From NCBI RefSeq assembly GCF_003716325.1, contig NZ_RDSR01000001.1:124001-188000 (forward strand): DNA of 64,000 nt, given 5' to 3'. Below are positions 16,743 through 25,437 of the stretch, piece after piece. The notes under the pieces are model-generated. The model made no database searches. It had not been told where the DNA came from and saw only the letters and a program-made list of their open reading frames with translations. Every line of letters begins with the position of its first letter. Position 1 is the first letter of the stretch. Source of the stretch: Cryobacterium tepidiphilum (GTDB lineage Bacteria; Actinomycetota; Actinomycetes; Actinomycetales; Microbacteriaceae). The position numbers and the translations under genes were made by a program.

Positions 16743-18839
16743 CTAGTGCTTCTCCCGGCCGGTGGGACGCCCGGCGGGGGTGAGTGGCTTCCGCGGCACC
16801 GGGCGAGGCCGCACCGGCTCGCCGCGTCGCTCCTGGCCCGGCAGCGGCCGTGACCGCCGGCCGTAGATGAGCTCCGAGGAGTCCAGCAGCCACGGCACCA
16901 GCGCGATCGTGACGCCGTGCACCATCATCAGCTTCTGGCGGATACGCCGGGCCTTGTGGTTGTGCAGCAGCGACTCCCACCAGTGGCCCACGATGTAGAT
17001 CGGCGTGTACACGGTGACGACCTCGGAGCCGTGCTCCTCGCGGCGGCCCTTGATGTACTGGATCAGCGGCCAGCTGAGGTCACGGTACGGCGACTGCACG
17101 ATGCGCAGCGGCACGGCGATGTTCTGCGCGATCCAGTCCCGTTTGAGCTTCAGCGTCTCGTCGTCGTCGATGGAGACGTGGATCGCCTCGAGACTCTCGT
17201 GCCGGGCAGCGATCGCGTAGTCGAGTGCCTTGAGCACCGGCTTCTGCATCTTGCCCACGAGCACGACGGCGTGGTCGCCCTGCGAGCCGAACGTGGTCTC
17301 CGGGTCGACGGCGATCTCGGTCGCCACGTCGCGGTAGTAGCGGTTGACGCCGAGCATGAGCGTGAACAGCACCGGCATCATCACGAACACGAGCCAGGCG
17401 CCGAGCGTGAACTTCGTGACCGTGACCACGAGCAGCACCACGAAGGTCAGCAACGCGCCGAAGCCGTTGATGGAGAGGCTGCGGAGGATCGGTCCCCGCG
17501 GGCTCGCTCCCGCCCGAAGCATCGTGATCCAGTGCTTCACCATGCCCGACTGGCCGAGCGTGAACGACACGAAGACGCCGATGACGTACAGCTGGATCAG
17601 AACCGTCAGGTTGGCGCGGTAGACCACGAGGATGAGACACGCCGCGAGGGCGAGCAGCAGCACGCCGTTGGAGTAGATGAGCCGGTCGCCGCGGGTGCTG
17701 AGCGACTTGGGCGCATACGAGTCGCGGGCGAGCACCGAGCCGAGCAGCGGGAATCCGTTGAACGCCGTGTTCGCGGCGAGGAGCAGCACCGCCGCGGTCG
17801 CCGCCTGCACGATGAAGAACAGCAGCGAATTGTTGCCGAAGATCGAGGAGGCGACCTGCGCGATGAGGCTCCGCTGCGGCTCGGTCGCGCACTCGGCCCA
17901 GCCGATCAGGTCACACGGGTCCTCCGAGTAGTGCACGCCGGAGATCAGCGCCAGGGCCGTGAGCCCCACGAACAGGGCGATGGCGATGCCGCCCATGAGC
18001 GCGAGCGTCGCCTGCGCGTTCTTGATCTTCGGACGACGGAAGGCGGGCACGCCGTTGGCGATCGCCTCGACACCGGTGAGGGCGCTGCATCCGCTGGCGA
18101 ACGAGCGCAACAGCAGCAGGATCAGCGCCGCCTGCGCCAGCGAGTGCGACTCCACCTCGTATCCCGCCGATTCGGCGACCGGCGGATCGCCGAGGGCCAC
18201 CCGGGTGAGCCCGACCAGCACCATGGCGAACACGCTGCCGATGAAGACGTAGGTGGGAACCGCGAACGCCTTGCTCGACTCGCGCACCCCGCGGAGGTTC
18301 ACCGCCCCGAGCAGGATCACGAAGAACACCGCGAGCTCGACGCGCAGCGGCGCCAGCTCGGGCAGGGCCGAGATGATGTTGTCCACACCGCTGGCCACCG
18401 ACACCACGACGGTCATCACGTAGTCGACGAGCAGGGCGGATGCGACCACCAGGCCCGCCTTCTCGCCCAGGTTCTTCGACGCGACCTCGTAGTCTCCGCC
18501 GCCCGACGGGTAGGCCTTCACCAGCTGCCGGTAGGAGAGGGTGACCACCACGAGCAGCAGCACCACGACCGCGGCGACCCACGGCGCGAAGGCCAGGAAC
18601 GACAACCCGCCGAGCGTCAGGATCATCAGGAGTTCCTGCGGCGCGTACGCCACGCTCGACAGCGGGTCGCTCGCGAAGATGGGAAGGGCCAGGTATTTGG
18701 GGAGGAGCTGGCCTTCGAGCTGCTCGCTCGGGAGCGGGTCTCCGATGATCCACCGCTTCGGCGAGCGGATGTCGGGTGGCGGGGCGTTCCCCTCGGAAGT
18801 CACGAGGGACGACACTACACCGTTGATTTCCGGTGTCAA
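16743..18839 (-). CDS. KimA-like APC-superfamily transporter (probable K+ importer)
   Basis: A 698-residue protein with 12 predicted membrane helices followed by a soluble C-terminal domain (about residues 500-650) resembling a universal-stress-like fold. The segments ASDPLSSVAYAPQE and SYRQLVKAYPSGGGDYEVA match the KimA/YdaO subfamily. Characterised KimA imports potassium with protons and is inhibited by c-di-AMP; that role here is inferred from family. Two starts are possible: TTG at 18839, six bases after the PadR stop, or an in-frame GTG eight bases after TAGTGT. It is third in the DUF4097-PadR-transporter operon. Confidence 0.82.
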   Translation of the reverse strand: MTPEINGVVSSLVTSEGNAPPPDIRSPKRWIIGDPLPSEQLEGQLLPKYLALPIFASDPLSSVAYAPQELLMILTLGGLSFLAFAPWVAAVVVLLLVVVTLSYRQLVKAYPSGGGDYEVASKNLGEKAGLVVASALLVDYVMTVVVSVASGVDNIISALPELAPLRVELAVFFVILLGAVNLRGVRESSKAFAVPTYVFIGSVFAMVLVGLTRVALGDPPVAESAGYEVESHSLAQAALILLLLRSFASGCSALTGVEAIANGVPAFRRPKIKNAQATLALMGGIAIALFVGLTALALISGVHYSEDPCDLIGWAECATEPQRSLIAQVASSIFGNNSLLFFIVQAATAAVLLLAANTAFNGFPLLGSVLARDSYAPKSLSTRGDRLIYSNGVLLLALAACLILVVYRANLTVLIQLYVIGVFVSFTLGQSGMVKHWITMLRAGASPRGPILRSLSINGFGALLTFVVLLVVTVTKFTLGAWLVFVMMPVLFTLMLGVNRYYRDVATEIAVDPETTFGSQGDHAVVLVGKMQKPVLKALDYAIAARHESLEAIHVSIDDDETLKLKRDWIAQNIAVPLRIVQSPYRDLSWPLIQYIKGRREEHGSEVVTVYTPIYIVGHWWESLLHNHKARRIRQKLMMVHGVTIALVPWLLDSSELIYGRRSRPLPGQERRGEPVRPRPVPRKPLTPAGRPTGREKH

Positions 18840-18845
18840 GCGGGG

Positions 18846-19454
18846 CTAACGGCGCAGCGAATCCAGCAGCCGCGACCGCACGCCCGCGAGCTCCCGCCGC
18901 AGGTCGTCGACCGTCTCGGGACCGATCGGGGAGCGGGCGGCCAGCGTGCGGAGATCGGTGCGCACCTGCTGACGGAACTCGTTCAGCACGACGTCGGCCT
19001 CGCGAAGCAGCCGGGCGGAATGGCTGTGCGGCGACTCCTCGGCGGCCGGCTCCTTCGCATCCGTTTTCGCCTGCTGTGCGGCGGCGGCCAGGTCCGCGCG
19101 CAGGCTCTTCATCGCCGCGTTGACGCCCGTGCGCACCTCGTCGGCCAGGCGCCGCACGGAGTCGCTCATCTCGTTCTCGATCATGGTCAGGTCTCCTTCA
19201 CGTGCGTTCAGCTCGGCGCGTCCGGCGTCGGTGATGTCGTAGACGGTCTTGCGCCCGTCGGCCGCCTTCTGCACCAGACCGTCCTCCTCGAGTTTGGCCA
19301 GCCGCGGGTAGATGGTGCCGGCGCTCGGGCTGTAGGTGCCGCCGAAGCGGTCGCTGAGCGCCTGGATCAGCTCGTAGCCGTGCCGGGGCTGCTCGGCCAG
19401 CAGGCTGAGCAGGTAGAGGCGCAGGCTGCCGTGGGAGAAGACCGGCGGCGTCAT
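18846..19454 (-). CDS. PadR family transcriptional regulator
   Basis: A 202-residue repressor-type protein. The winged helix occupies residues 8-75 (LRLYLLSLLAEQPRHGYELI, then SAGTIYPRLAKLEEDGLV and YDITDAGRAEL). A long charged alpha-helical C-terminal region (about 90-200) probably makes the dimer. Its ATG overlaps the DUF4097 stop. The perfect palindrome upstream of the operon looks like its operator, which implies autoregulation. Confidence 0.9.
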   Translation of the reverse strand: MTPPVFSHGSLRLYLLSLLAEQPRHGYELIQALSDRFGGTYSPSAGTIYPRLAKLEEDGLVQKAADGRKTVYDITDAGRAELNAREGDLTMIENEMSDSVRRLADEVRTGVNAAMKSLRADLAAAAQQAKTDAKEPAAEESPHSHSARLLREADVVLNEFRQQVRTDLRTLAARSPIGPETVDDLRRELAGVRSRLLDSLRR

Positions 19455-20302
19455 GCGGATGCCTCGCCCGGCGCATCCGTTGCCCCGGACGGCGCCTGGA
19501 CGCGCTGGCGCACGACGGAGATGTCGCCGGAGACGGAGTTCGCGCGCAGTTCGAGCCAGGAGCCGGCGAGTTCGCCGAAGCTGCCCTCGTAACCCTTGCC
19601 GAAGCTGCGGCGGATGGTGTGGTCGTCGACCTGCAGGGCGCCCGAGACCGTATTGAGGAGGTAGCGGGCGGGCACGTCGGAGCCGAGCCGGAGCATCACG
19701 TTGCCGTTGACGGTGTTGGTGGTGACGGCGTTGGGGGTGCCGGCGAGGTCGAGGAACACGTCACCGGAGACGCCGTCGAGGGTGAAGCGGTCGATGTGGC
19801 CGCTGGCGGTGGTCTCGCCGGTGACCGTGTGCACCGAGATGCTGCCGGTGTGGCCCCGCACCGAGAACTCCCCGTTCACGCCGTTGAGGTCGAGCGGCCC
19901 GGAGAGGCCGTCGACGACGATATCGCCGGAGACGGTGCTGAGCCGCGCCCCGGCGGTGAGATTGGAGACCAGAGCCTCTGCCGAGACGACGCCGAGCTTG
20001 AGTGCCACGTCGCGCGGCACCATGACGCTGATGTCCGCCTTCGCGGTGCCGCGGAAGGAGGAGAAGGCGTCGATGAAGTTGTCCCAGCGCAGTTGCGGGT
20101 GGTCGATCTCGAGGGCGTCGCCGTCCATGGAGATGCGCAGGTCTTTGCCGGTGACCGAGTGCACCTCGACGCGGGCGCCCGGCTCGTCGTGACCGATGAC
20201 ATCCACTTTGCCGCCGATGAGGGTGACCTTCAGCCGGCGCACGAGGGCCAGGTCGATGACTTTGGACTGGCCGGGGGCGACCAGCCATTTTTCGAGTGAC
20301 AT
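19451..20302 (-). CDS. DUF4097 family beta-strand repeat protein
   Basis: A 283-residue protein with no signal peptide or membrane helix. It consists of short repeated beta-strand units of the type GDI.V.GLSG.L and G.V.VHTVTGETTASG, which is characteristic of DUF4097 (a beta-helix or bactofilin-like solenoid). Function is unknown, but the family is often found with PadR regulators. It is first in the operon; AGGGAG precedes the ATG by five bases. The operator-bearing gap lies immediately upstream. Confidence 0.85.
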   Translation of the reverse strand: MSLEKWLVAPGQSKVIDLALVRRLKVTLIGGKVDVIGHDEPGARVEVHSVTGKDLRISMDGDALEIDHPQLRWDNFIDAFSSFRGTAKADISVMVPRDVALKLGVVSAEALVSNLTAGARLSTVSGDIVVDGLSGPLDLNGVNGEFSVRGHTGSISVHTVTGETTASGHIDRFTLDGVSGDVFLDLAGTPNAVTTNTVNGNVMLRLGSDVPARYLLNTVSGALQVDDHTIRRSFGKGYEGSFGELAGSWLELRANSVSGDISVVRQRVQAPSGATDAPGEASA

Positions 20303-20341
20303 CTTTTCTCCCTACGGACGGCGAGTGGGCCGCCCCATAAC

Positions 20342-20383
20342 TCGCGATATATCGCGACCGATGAAGACACGTTATATCGCGTT
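20342..20383. promoter_or_regulatory. PadR operator upstream of the DUF4097-PadR-KimA operon
   Basis: The perfect 16-base palindrome TCGCGATATATCGCGA (20342-20357) is followed 13 bases later by a half-site-like GTTATATCGCGTT (20371-20383). AT-rich ATATCGCG sites are the usual PadR targets of this type. The location 40 bases before the first start codon fits repression of the operon. Confidence 0.75.
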
Positions 20384-20433
20384 CAACGGATGCGCAAGAG
20401 TCGCCGCACCGTCGGCCGGACTTCGCGGCAAGC

Positions 20434-20479
20434 GTTCAGGAAGCGGGCGAGGGTTGGGACGCGCGCCCGCTTCCTGAAC
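20434..20479. repeat. Long intergenic palindrome, family E
   Basis: Perfect 16-base arms, GTTCAGGAAGCGGGCG (20434-20449) and its complement (20464-20479), surround a 14-base loop. The genes on both sides point away from it, so it cannot be a terminator for either. It lies between the PadR operator and the ROK promoter. Confidence 0.8.
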
Positions 20480-20586
20480 ACGAGCCGGCGCCGGGCGCCC
20501 GCTCTGTTGAGGGCGGCGGGAGCGTACTTACGCCAATAGTTCGGGGCGATACCGCTTCATTCGGCTCGCTTACATTGAGGACTATG

Positions 20587-20598
20587 GTTCAATTGAAC
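20587..20598. promoter_or_regulatory. Possible ROK autoregulatory operator
   Basis: The perfect palindrome GTTCAATTGAAC ends one base before the ROK start codon and overlaps a possible -10 box (TATGGT, 20583-20588). A repressor bound here would block its own transcription. The regulator is inferred from position only. Confidence 0.5.
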
Positions 20599-20599
20599 G

Positions 20600-21796
20600 G
20601 TGATCGACATAAGTCTCGGAAATGCCCTCGGATCCACCGGTGCCAGCGACCTGTTCCAGATCCTCCGGGACGGTCGTCCACGCACCCGCACCGAGCTGGC
20701 CAACCTGACCGGACTGGCACGCTCCACGATCGCGCTGCGCATCGACGCGCTCACCGAACTCGGCCTGGTCGGACCGGCGGGCGATGCCCCATCGACGGGC
20801 GGCCGCCCCTCCTCGCAGTTCGCTCTGGCCACCGACACCAAGGTCGTCCTCGCCGTGGACATCGGCGCCTCCCACATCCGCCTCGCCGTCAGCGACCTGT
20901 CGGGGCGGCCCCTGCTGGAGGATGCCACGGACATGGAGGTGTCCGCGGGGCCGGAGGCAGTCCTGAACTGGGTGATCGATGCCGGTGACGCACTCCTCAC
21001 CGCGGCCGGCCGTTCGCTCGCCGATCTGCTGGCCATCGGTGTCGGCCTGCCGGGCCCGGTCGAGCACGGCAGCGGCCGCCCGATCAACCCGCCCATCATG
21101 CCCGGCTGGGACCGGTTCGACGTGCCGGGATGGCTGCAGGCGCACTTCGACGTGCCCGTGCTGGTCGACAACGACGTGAACATCATGGCGCTGGGGGAGC
21201 GCGAGCTGGCCTGGCCCGACGTCGATCACCTCGTGTTCATCAAGGTGGCCACCGGCATCGGTTCCGGCGTCATTTCCGGGGGGATGCTGCAGCGCGGTGC
21301 CCAGGGCATCGCCGGGGACATCGGCCACGTGCAGGTCTCCCGCGGCCTCGACGTGCCCTGCCACTGCGGCAACCGCGGCTGCCTCGAAGCCCTCGCCTCC
21401 GGACCCGCGCTCGCCAAGGCCCTGCGCGCGCGGTCCATCGACGCGCACGGCAGCCAAGACGTGGTCGACCTCGTCAAGCACGGCAATCTCGAGGCCATCC
21501 AGGCGGTGCGGCAGGCCGGACGCGACCTCGGCGAGGTGCTCACCGCCTGCGTCAGTCTGATCAACCCCTCCGTGATCGTCATCGGTGGCTCCATGGCGCA
21601 GGCGGGCGAGCACCTGATCGCCGGCGTGCGCGAGGTCGTCTACACGCGCTCGATGCCCCTGGCCACACAGCACCTGCAGATCACCCAGTCGAGCGCCGGT
21701 GTGAATGCCGCGGTGCTCGGTGCGAGCATTCTGGCCATCTACCATGCCCTTTCGCCCGCCGTGGTCGAAGCCATGGTGGCCCGGCACACTGGCTGA
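20600..21796 (+). CDS. ROK family transcriptional regulator
   Basis: A 398-residue regulator with an N-terminal winged helix (about residues 16-60, TELANLTGLARSTIALRIDAL) and a C-terminal sugar-kinase-like ROK domain. The domain has the phosphate-binding segment VLAVDIGASHIRLAVSDL and the zinc motif CHCGNRGC at residues 254-261. ROK regulators sense sugars and repress catabolic operons. The start is the GTG at 20600, just after the palindrome GTTCAATTGAAC. It is convergent with the sugar isomerase gene and is the nearest candidate regulator for the sugar region. Confidence 0.88.
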   Translation: MIDISLGNALGSTGASDLFQILRDGRPRTRTELANLTGLARSTIALRIDALTELGLVGPAGDAPSTGGRPSSQFALATDTKVVLAVDIGASHIRLAVSDLSGRPLLEDATDMEVSAGPEAVLNWVIDAGDALLTAAGRSLADLLAIGVGLPGPVEHGSGRPINPPIMPGWDRFDVPGWLQAHFDVPVLVDNDVNIMALGERELAWPDVDHLVFIKVATGIGSGVISGGMLQRGAQGIAGDIGHVQVSRGLDVPCHCGNRGCLEALASGPALAKALRARSIDAHGSQDVVDLVKHGNLEAIQAVRQAGRDLGEVLTACVSLINPSVIVIGGSMAQAGEHLIAGVREVVYTRSMPLATQHLQITQSSAGVNAAVLGASILAIYHALSPAVVEAMVARHTG

Positions 21797-21827
21797 ATTC
21801 CGCGCATGAGGTGCGCCAGCAGGCGCC

Positions 21828-21856
21828 TCGTGCGCCGCTGGCATTTCGGCGCACGA
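21828..21856. terminator. Hairpin between convergent ROK and isomerase genes
   Basis: Perfect 10-base arms TCGTGCGCCG and CGGCGCACGA with a 9-base loop. The position after both stop codons fits a bidirectional terminator, although no T-run follows. Confidence 0.4.
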
Positions 21857-21941
21857 CAGCGCCCTCGGCTTCCGTGCCCAAAGCGCGTCCAGTACCGCCT
21901 TGGCCCCGGCGCAGCTGCCGCTTCAGTCGTGCTACCCGCGT

Positions 21942-22943
21942 CTACCGGGTGCTGAACGCCGCGTCGAAGGCCGCATCGGGCTGGTCGAAGGCGAGGCGGC
22001 GCACGAACTGGAGCGCCTCCGGTGCGCCGATGAGCCGGTCCATGCCGGCGTCCTCCCACTCCACCGAGATCGGGCCGTCATAGCCGATCGTGTTGAGCAT
22101 GCGGAACGCGTCCTCCCACGGCACGTCGCCGTGCCCGGTGGAGATGAAGTCCCAGCCGCGGCGGGGGTCGGCCCAGGCCAGGTGCGAGCCGAGCCGGCCG
22201 TTGCGGCCGTTGCCCATCCGCTTCTTGGTGTCCTTGCAGTCAACGTGGTAGATGCGGTCCTTGAAGTCCCACAGGAAGCTCACCGGGTCGAGGTCCTGCC
22301 AGACGAAGTGGCTCGGGTCCCAGTTCAGGCCGAACGCCTCCCGGTGCCCGATCGCCTCCAGCGTGCGCACCGTCGTCCAGTAGTCGTAGGCGATCTCGCT
22401 CGGGTGCACCTCGTGGGCGAACCGAACGCCGACCTCGTCGAAGACGTCGAGGATCGGGTTCCAGCGGTCGGCGAAGTCCTGGTACCCGGCGTCGATCGCC
22501 TCCTGCGAGACGGGCGGGAACATCGCCACGTACTTCCAGATCGACGAGCCGGTGAACCCCACCACGGTCTTCACGCCGAGCTTGGCCGCGAGCCGGGCGG
22601 TGTGCTTCATCTCCTCGGCGGCGCGCTGGCGCACCCCTTCCGGGTCACCGTCGCCCCACACCACATCCGAGAGGATGTCGCGGTGCCGCTGGTCGATCGG
22701 GTCGTCGCACACCGCCTGACCCTTCAGGTGGTTCGAGATCGCCCACACCTTCAGGTCGTACTTCGCCAGCAGGTCGAGCTTGCCCTGCACATACTCGTCG
22801 TCATCCCAGCGCCACGGGTCGAGGTGGTCGCCCCAGCAAGCGATCTCCAGCCCGTCGTAGCCCCACTCGGAGGCCAGGCGCGCAACTTCTTCCAGGGGCA
22901 GGTCGGCCCACTGGCCGGTGAACAGGGTGACGGGGCGGGGCAT
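21942..22943 (-). CDS. Sugar phosphate isomerase/epimerase-like TIM-barrel protein (333 aa)
   Basis: An AP-endonuclease-2-like TIM barrel. Probable metal-site segments include [37 protein letters not shown] and [12 protein letters not shown], giving the Glu/Asp/His/Glu set of this fold. Members act on keto-sugars, including epimerisation, dehydration and, in some lineages, beta-elimination of 3-keto-glycosides. The exact reaction is not known. The ATG at 22943 has AGAGGAG seven bases upstream. The base composition is like the rest of the chromosome, unlike the lower-GC genes upstream. It lies only 66 bases downstream of the monooxygenase-like gene on the same strand, so it may be read from the same transcript. 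Confidence 0.8.
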   Translation of the reverse strand: MPRPVTLFTGQWADLPLEEVARLASEWGYDGLEIACWGDHLDPWRWDDDEYVQGKLDLLAKYDLKVWAISNHLKGQAVCDDPIDQRHRDILSDVVWGDGDPEGVRQRAAEEMKHTARLAAKLGVKTVVGFTGSSIWKYVAMFPPVSQEAIDAGYQDFADRWNPILDVFDEVGVRFAHEVHPSEIAYDYWTTVRTLEAIGHREAFGLNWDPSHFVWQDLDPVSFLWDFKDRIYHVDCKDTKKRMGNGRNGRLGSHLAWADPRRGWDFISTGHGDVPWEDAFRMLNTIGYDGPISVEWEDAGMDRLIGAPEALQFVRRLAFDQPDAAFDAAFSTR

Positions 22944-23009
22944 GTCGTGACTCCTCTGAGTGCGCGTGATGGGAATTTGCTTGGTCAATGCAGGAATGGG
23001 AACTTACAT

Positions 23010-23354
23010 TCACGGCCCCTCTGGCGCTCCGTTGCCGACCGTGCGCAATCGTGTGACTTCCAGGGGTCGGACCAGCCAATCCGGAACCACGTCTAAGAAG
23101 TTCTTGACGTGCTCTTGCTCGTTGTGCGCGTGCAAAGCCTCTTCTGTGGACCATTCCTCGTAAAGGATGAAGCGGTCTAGGTCATTCGCATCAACAAAAA
23201 CGGAATAGTCGACACAGCCGTGATCTTCACGGCTGTGAGCCTGAAGCTTGGTGAGTTCGTTCTGCAGGGCAGCACGGAACTCGGGTTTCGCCACGAAAAC
23301 TGGCATAAGGATGGCGACGTCCGATTTCGCCGCTGTCAAGGAGATGCCCGTCAT
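23010..23354 (-). CDS. Antibiotic biosynthesis monooxygenase (ABM)-domain protein
   Basis: A 114-residue protein with a single ABM ferredoxin-like domain: VAILMPVFVAKPEFRAALQNEL, CVDYSVFVDANDLDRFILYEEW and HNEQEHVKNF. Such proteins are dimeric and include quinol monooxygenases and many of unknown role. It is the last gene of the low-GC run, 14 bases after the dehydrogenase. Its job in a sugar operon is unclear. The start at 23354 is preferred because homology begins there. Confidence 0.75.
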   Translation of the reverse strand: MTGISLTAAKSDVAILMPVFVAKPEFRAALQNELTKLQAHSREDHGCVDYSVFVDANDLDRFILYEEWSTEEALHAHNEQEHVKNFLDVVPDWLVRPLEVTRLRTVGNGAPEGP

Positions 23355-23368
23355 GGCGTCCCCGCCTT

Positions 23369-24541
23369 CTAGAGCTCCGCCGGCTGAACGTCTACCCACG
23401 CATCTGATTCAGCTGACTGCACGATGGCATCGTCAATCAAGGCGATCTGATATCCGTCTGCGAAATTTGGACTCACCGTGCCACCTTCTGCAATAGCGGT
23501 GAAGAAGTCGTGAGCTTCGATGATTTTTGTTTCGCCGTAACCGATACCCAGTGCGGGGATGGGCCACAGGGCTGCACCGTAGGGGTGGACCGGGCCAGTG
23601 TAGATGGTTCGGAAACCTCGGCGGTCCCCCTGATCACTCGCGAAACACACCTGCAGTTCGTCGCGCCGTTCGTAGTTGAATACGATACTTCCCTCGGATC
23701 CGTGGATTTCGAATGTGATGAAGTTATTGCGACCGTAGGCGTTTCGGGTGGCCTCGATGGACCCGACCGCGCCGTTAGAGAAGCGGATCATCGTCATGAC
23801 TTCATCGTCGACGTCTACGTCGCCCCGCGGCCCGTCGGAACCACGTACGGTGCCGAGAGCATCAGCGCCGCCAGCCTGGAGCGGTCGTTCAGGAATCCAA
23901 GTGGACAGGATGGAGTTCACCTGGCTGAAATCACCGACAAGGTACCGCGCCATGTCGATCACATGTGTAGCGATATCGCCAAGTGCTCCGGACCCTGCGA
24001 TCGACTTCTGGAAGCGCCAGGACAACGGAGAATTGGGGTCGGCGCTCCAGTCCTGAAGGTACGTTCCGCGGAAGTTCAAGATGCGGCCAATGGCACCTTC
24101 TTCGATGTACTTCTTTGCAAGCGCGACAGCGGGCGTCCGCCGATAATTGAACGCAACAGCATGCACCACCCCTGCTTCCTTCACGGCCTCGTACATTGCC
24201 TTCGCCTCTTGAGAGGTGCGGGCAAGCGGCTTCTCGCTGATGATGTGCTTGCCGGCCTTGGCCGCAGCAATGGCGATCTCGGCGTGCAGGTGATTTGGCG
24301 TTGCGATGTCGACAACGTCGATCTCAGGGTCTTCCACGACGCTGCGCCAGTCCGAGGTGGATTGCTCGAACCCGAAGCGGCGTGCAGCTTCTGCCGCTAG
24401 CTGGTCTGTCGCTTCAGCAATCGTCTTACGCACGGGCATCGCAGGCGCAGGCCAGAAGAACATTGGCATCGCCGCGTAGGCGAGCGAATGAGCCTTGCCC
24501 ATGAAGCCGCCGCCGATAAGGCCGACATTGAGATTCTGCAT
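23369..24541 (-). CDS. Gfo/Idh/MocA family sugar dehydrogenase, levoglucosan-dehydrogenase-like
   Basis: A 390-residue NAD(P)-dependent oxidoreductase. The Rossmann start is VGLIGGGFMGKAHSLAY, the dinucleotide and sugar site has ISEKPLARTSQEA (Glu-Lys-Pro), and the catalytic Asp/His region is GALGDIATHVIDMARY. The N-terminal insertion MPMFFWPAPAMP and the overall length recall bacterial levoglucosan dehydrogenase, which oxidises C3 of 1,6-anhydroglucose. I give that from memory of the family, not from an alignment. It is in a run with a transporter, a second dehydrogenase and TIM-barrel isomerases. GC is clearly lower than in genes outside 23-30.7 kb. Confidence 0.75.
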   Translation of the reverse strand: MQNLNVGLIGGGFMGKAHSLAYAAMPMFFWPAPAMPVRKTIAEATDQLAAEAARRFGFEQSTSDWRSVVEDPEIDVVDIATPNHLHAEIAIAAAKAGKHIISEKPLARTSQEAKAMYEAVKEAGVVHAVAFNYRRTPAVALAKKYIEEGAIGRILNFRGTYLQDWSADPNSPLSWRFQKSIAGSGALGDIATHVIDMARYLVGDFSQVNSILSTWIPERPLQAGGADALGTVRGSDGPRGDVDVDDEVMTMIRFSNGAVGSIEATRNAYGRNNFITFEIHGSEGSIVFNYERRDELQVCFASDQGDRRGFRTIYTGPVHPYGAALWPIPALGIGYGETKIIEAHDFFTAIAEGGTVSPNFADGYQIALIDDAIVQSAESDAWVDVQPAEL

Positions 24542-24621
24542 GATGATTCGTTGTCCCTTCTAGATGCGGCACGCCGCAATGGCTTCTATTCGTTTGTGCC
24601 GCGCTTTACGTGGCCTCGTGA

Positions 24622-25437
24622 TCAGAGAACGTTGTCAAGGAATTTCTTGCTGATTTCTGCGGCAACACGAGGGTCACCGTCATAAGAGTCGAGTTCGACC
24701 ATGAGCCAGCTGTCGTACCCGCTTTCTTTGACCGCCCGGATGATGTCTTCCATATCTAGATCGCCTTCGCCTAGGGGTAGGAATGCGAATGGTTCCTTCC
24801 GCAAGTCCTTCAGATGGACGTGACGAATTCGATCGGAGTACTGCCGGATCAATGCGGCAGGGTCTCCACCGGCCGCCGCTAGGTGCGCCGTGTCAGGGCA
24901 GAACCCGATCTTGGTCAGGCCCATCAGCTTCTGTAGTTCCTCGGGGCTCTCCACGATGGTGGACAGGTGTGGGTGATAGCTCGCTTCTAGTCCGAAGCTT
25001 TCTGCAATGTCAGTCACCCGATCCAGGGCTTCGCCCAGACGCTGGTAGTCGTCATTCGTGGTTCCAGCCGCCCGTCGTGCGCCACCACCAACGACAAGTC
25101 GTTCCGCCCCGAACGTCTTAGCCAGCTCGGCGGCACGATGGACGCGGTGCAGCTCATCGGGAAGGATGTCGGAATAGATGAAGTTAGCGCCGGTGTAAAC
25201 GCTCACCAGTTCGAGTTTCGCGTTCTCCATCATTTCGCGGAGCTCATCCGGACGATCGGCATGGTCGGCAAGGTTGCCGTCGAACATTTCAATTCCTTCG
25301 TACCCCACCGAGCCGATATCGGCAATCGCCGCTTCCATGGAGCCGTTCGCGCGATAGAAGAGGTCTTTGACGCTGGTAACTCCGGTTGCATCGCCCACGA
25401 CGCCGCCCCAGGTGATTGTGTGGTAACCCAAACGCAT
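24622..25437 (-). CDS. Sugar isomerase/epimerase TIM-barrel protein (271 aa)
   Basis: A compact AP-endonuclease-2-like barrel. It starts LGYHTITWGG, contains GYEGIEMFDGN, ASYHPHLSTIVES, IGFCPDTAHLAAAG and HLKDL, and ends with WLMVELD. The Glu/Asp/His/Glu metal site of the family is present. Related proteins include IolE-like dehydratases and the LgdB-type enzymes that act on 3-keto sugars; the exact class is not decided. Its ATG shares one base with the stop of the upstream dehydrogenase (TAATG), so they are coupled. About 80 bases separate it from the downstream dehydrogenase. Confidence 0.78.
   Translation of the reverse strand: MRLGYHTITWGGVVGDATGVTSVKDLFYRANGSMEAAIADIGSVGYEGIEMFDGNLADHADRPDELREMMENAKLELVSVYTGANFIYSDILPDELHRVHRAAELAKTFGAERLVVGGGARRAAGTTNDDYQRLGEALDRVTDIAESFGLEASYHPHLSTIVESPEELQKLMGLTKIGFCPDTAHLAAAGGDPAALIRQYSDRIRHVHLKDLRKEPFAFLPLGEGDLDMEDIIRAVKESGYDSWLMVELDSYDGDPRVAAEISKKFLDNVL

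Noticed and set aside
18840..20302. c-di-AMP (ydaO-type) riboswitch expected upstream of a KimA transporter
   Set aside because: The transporter follows the PadR stop by six bases, and no long leader exists for such a structure.
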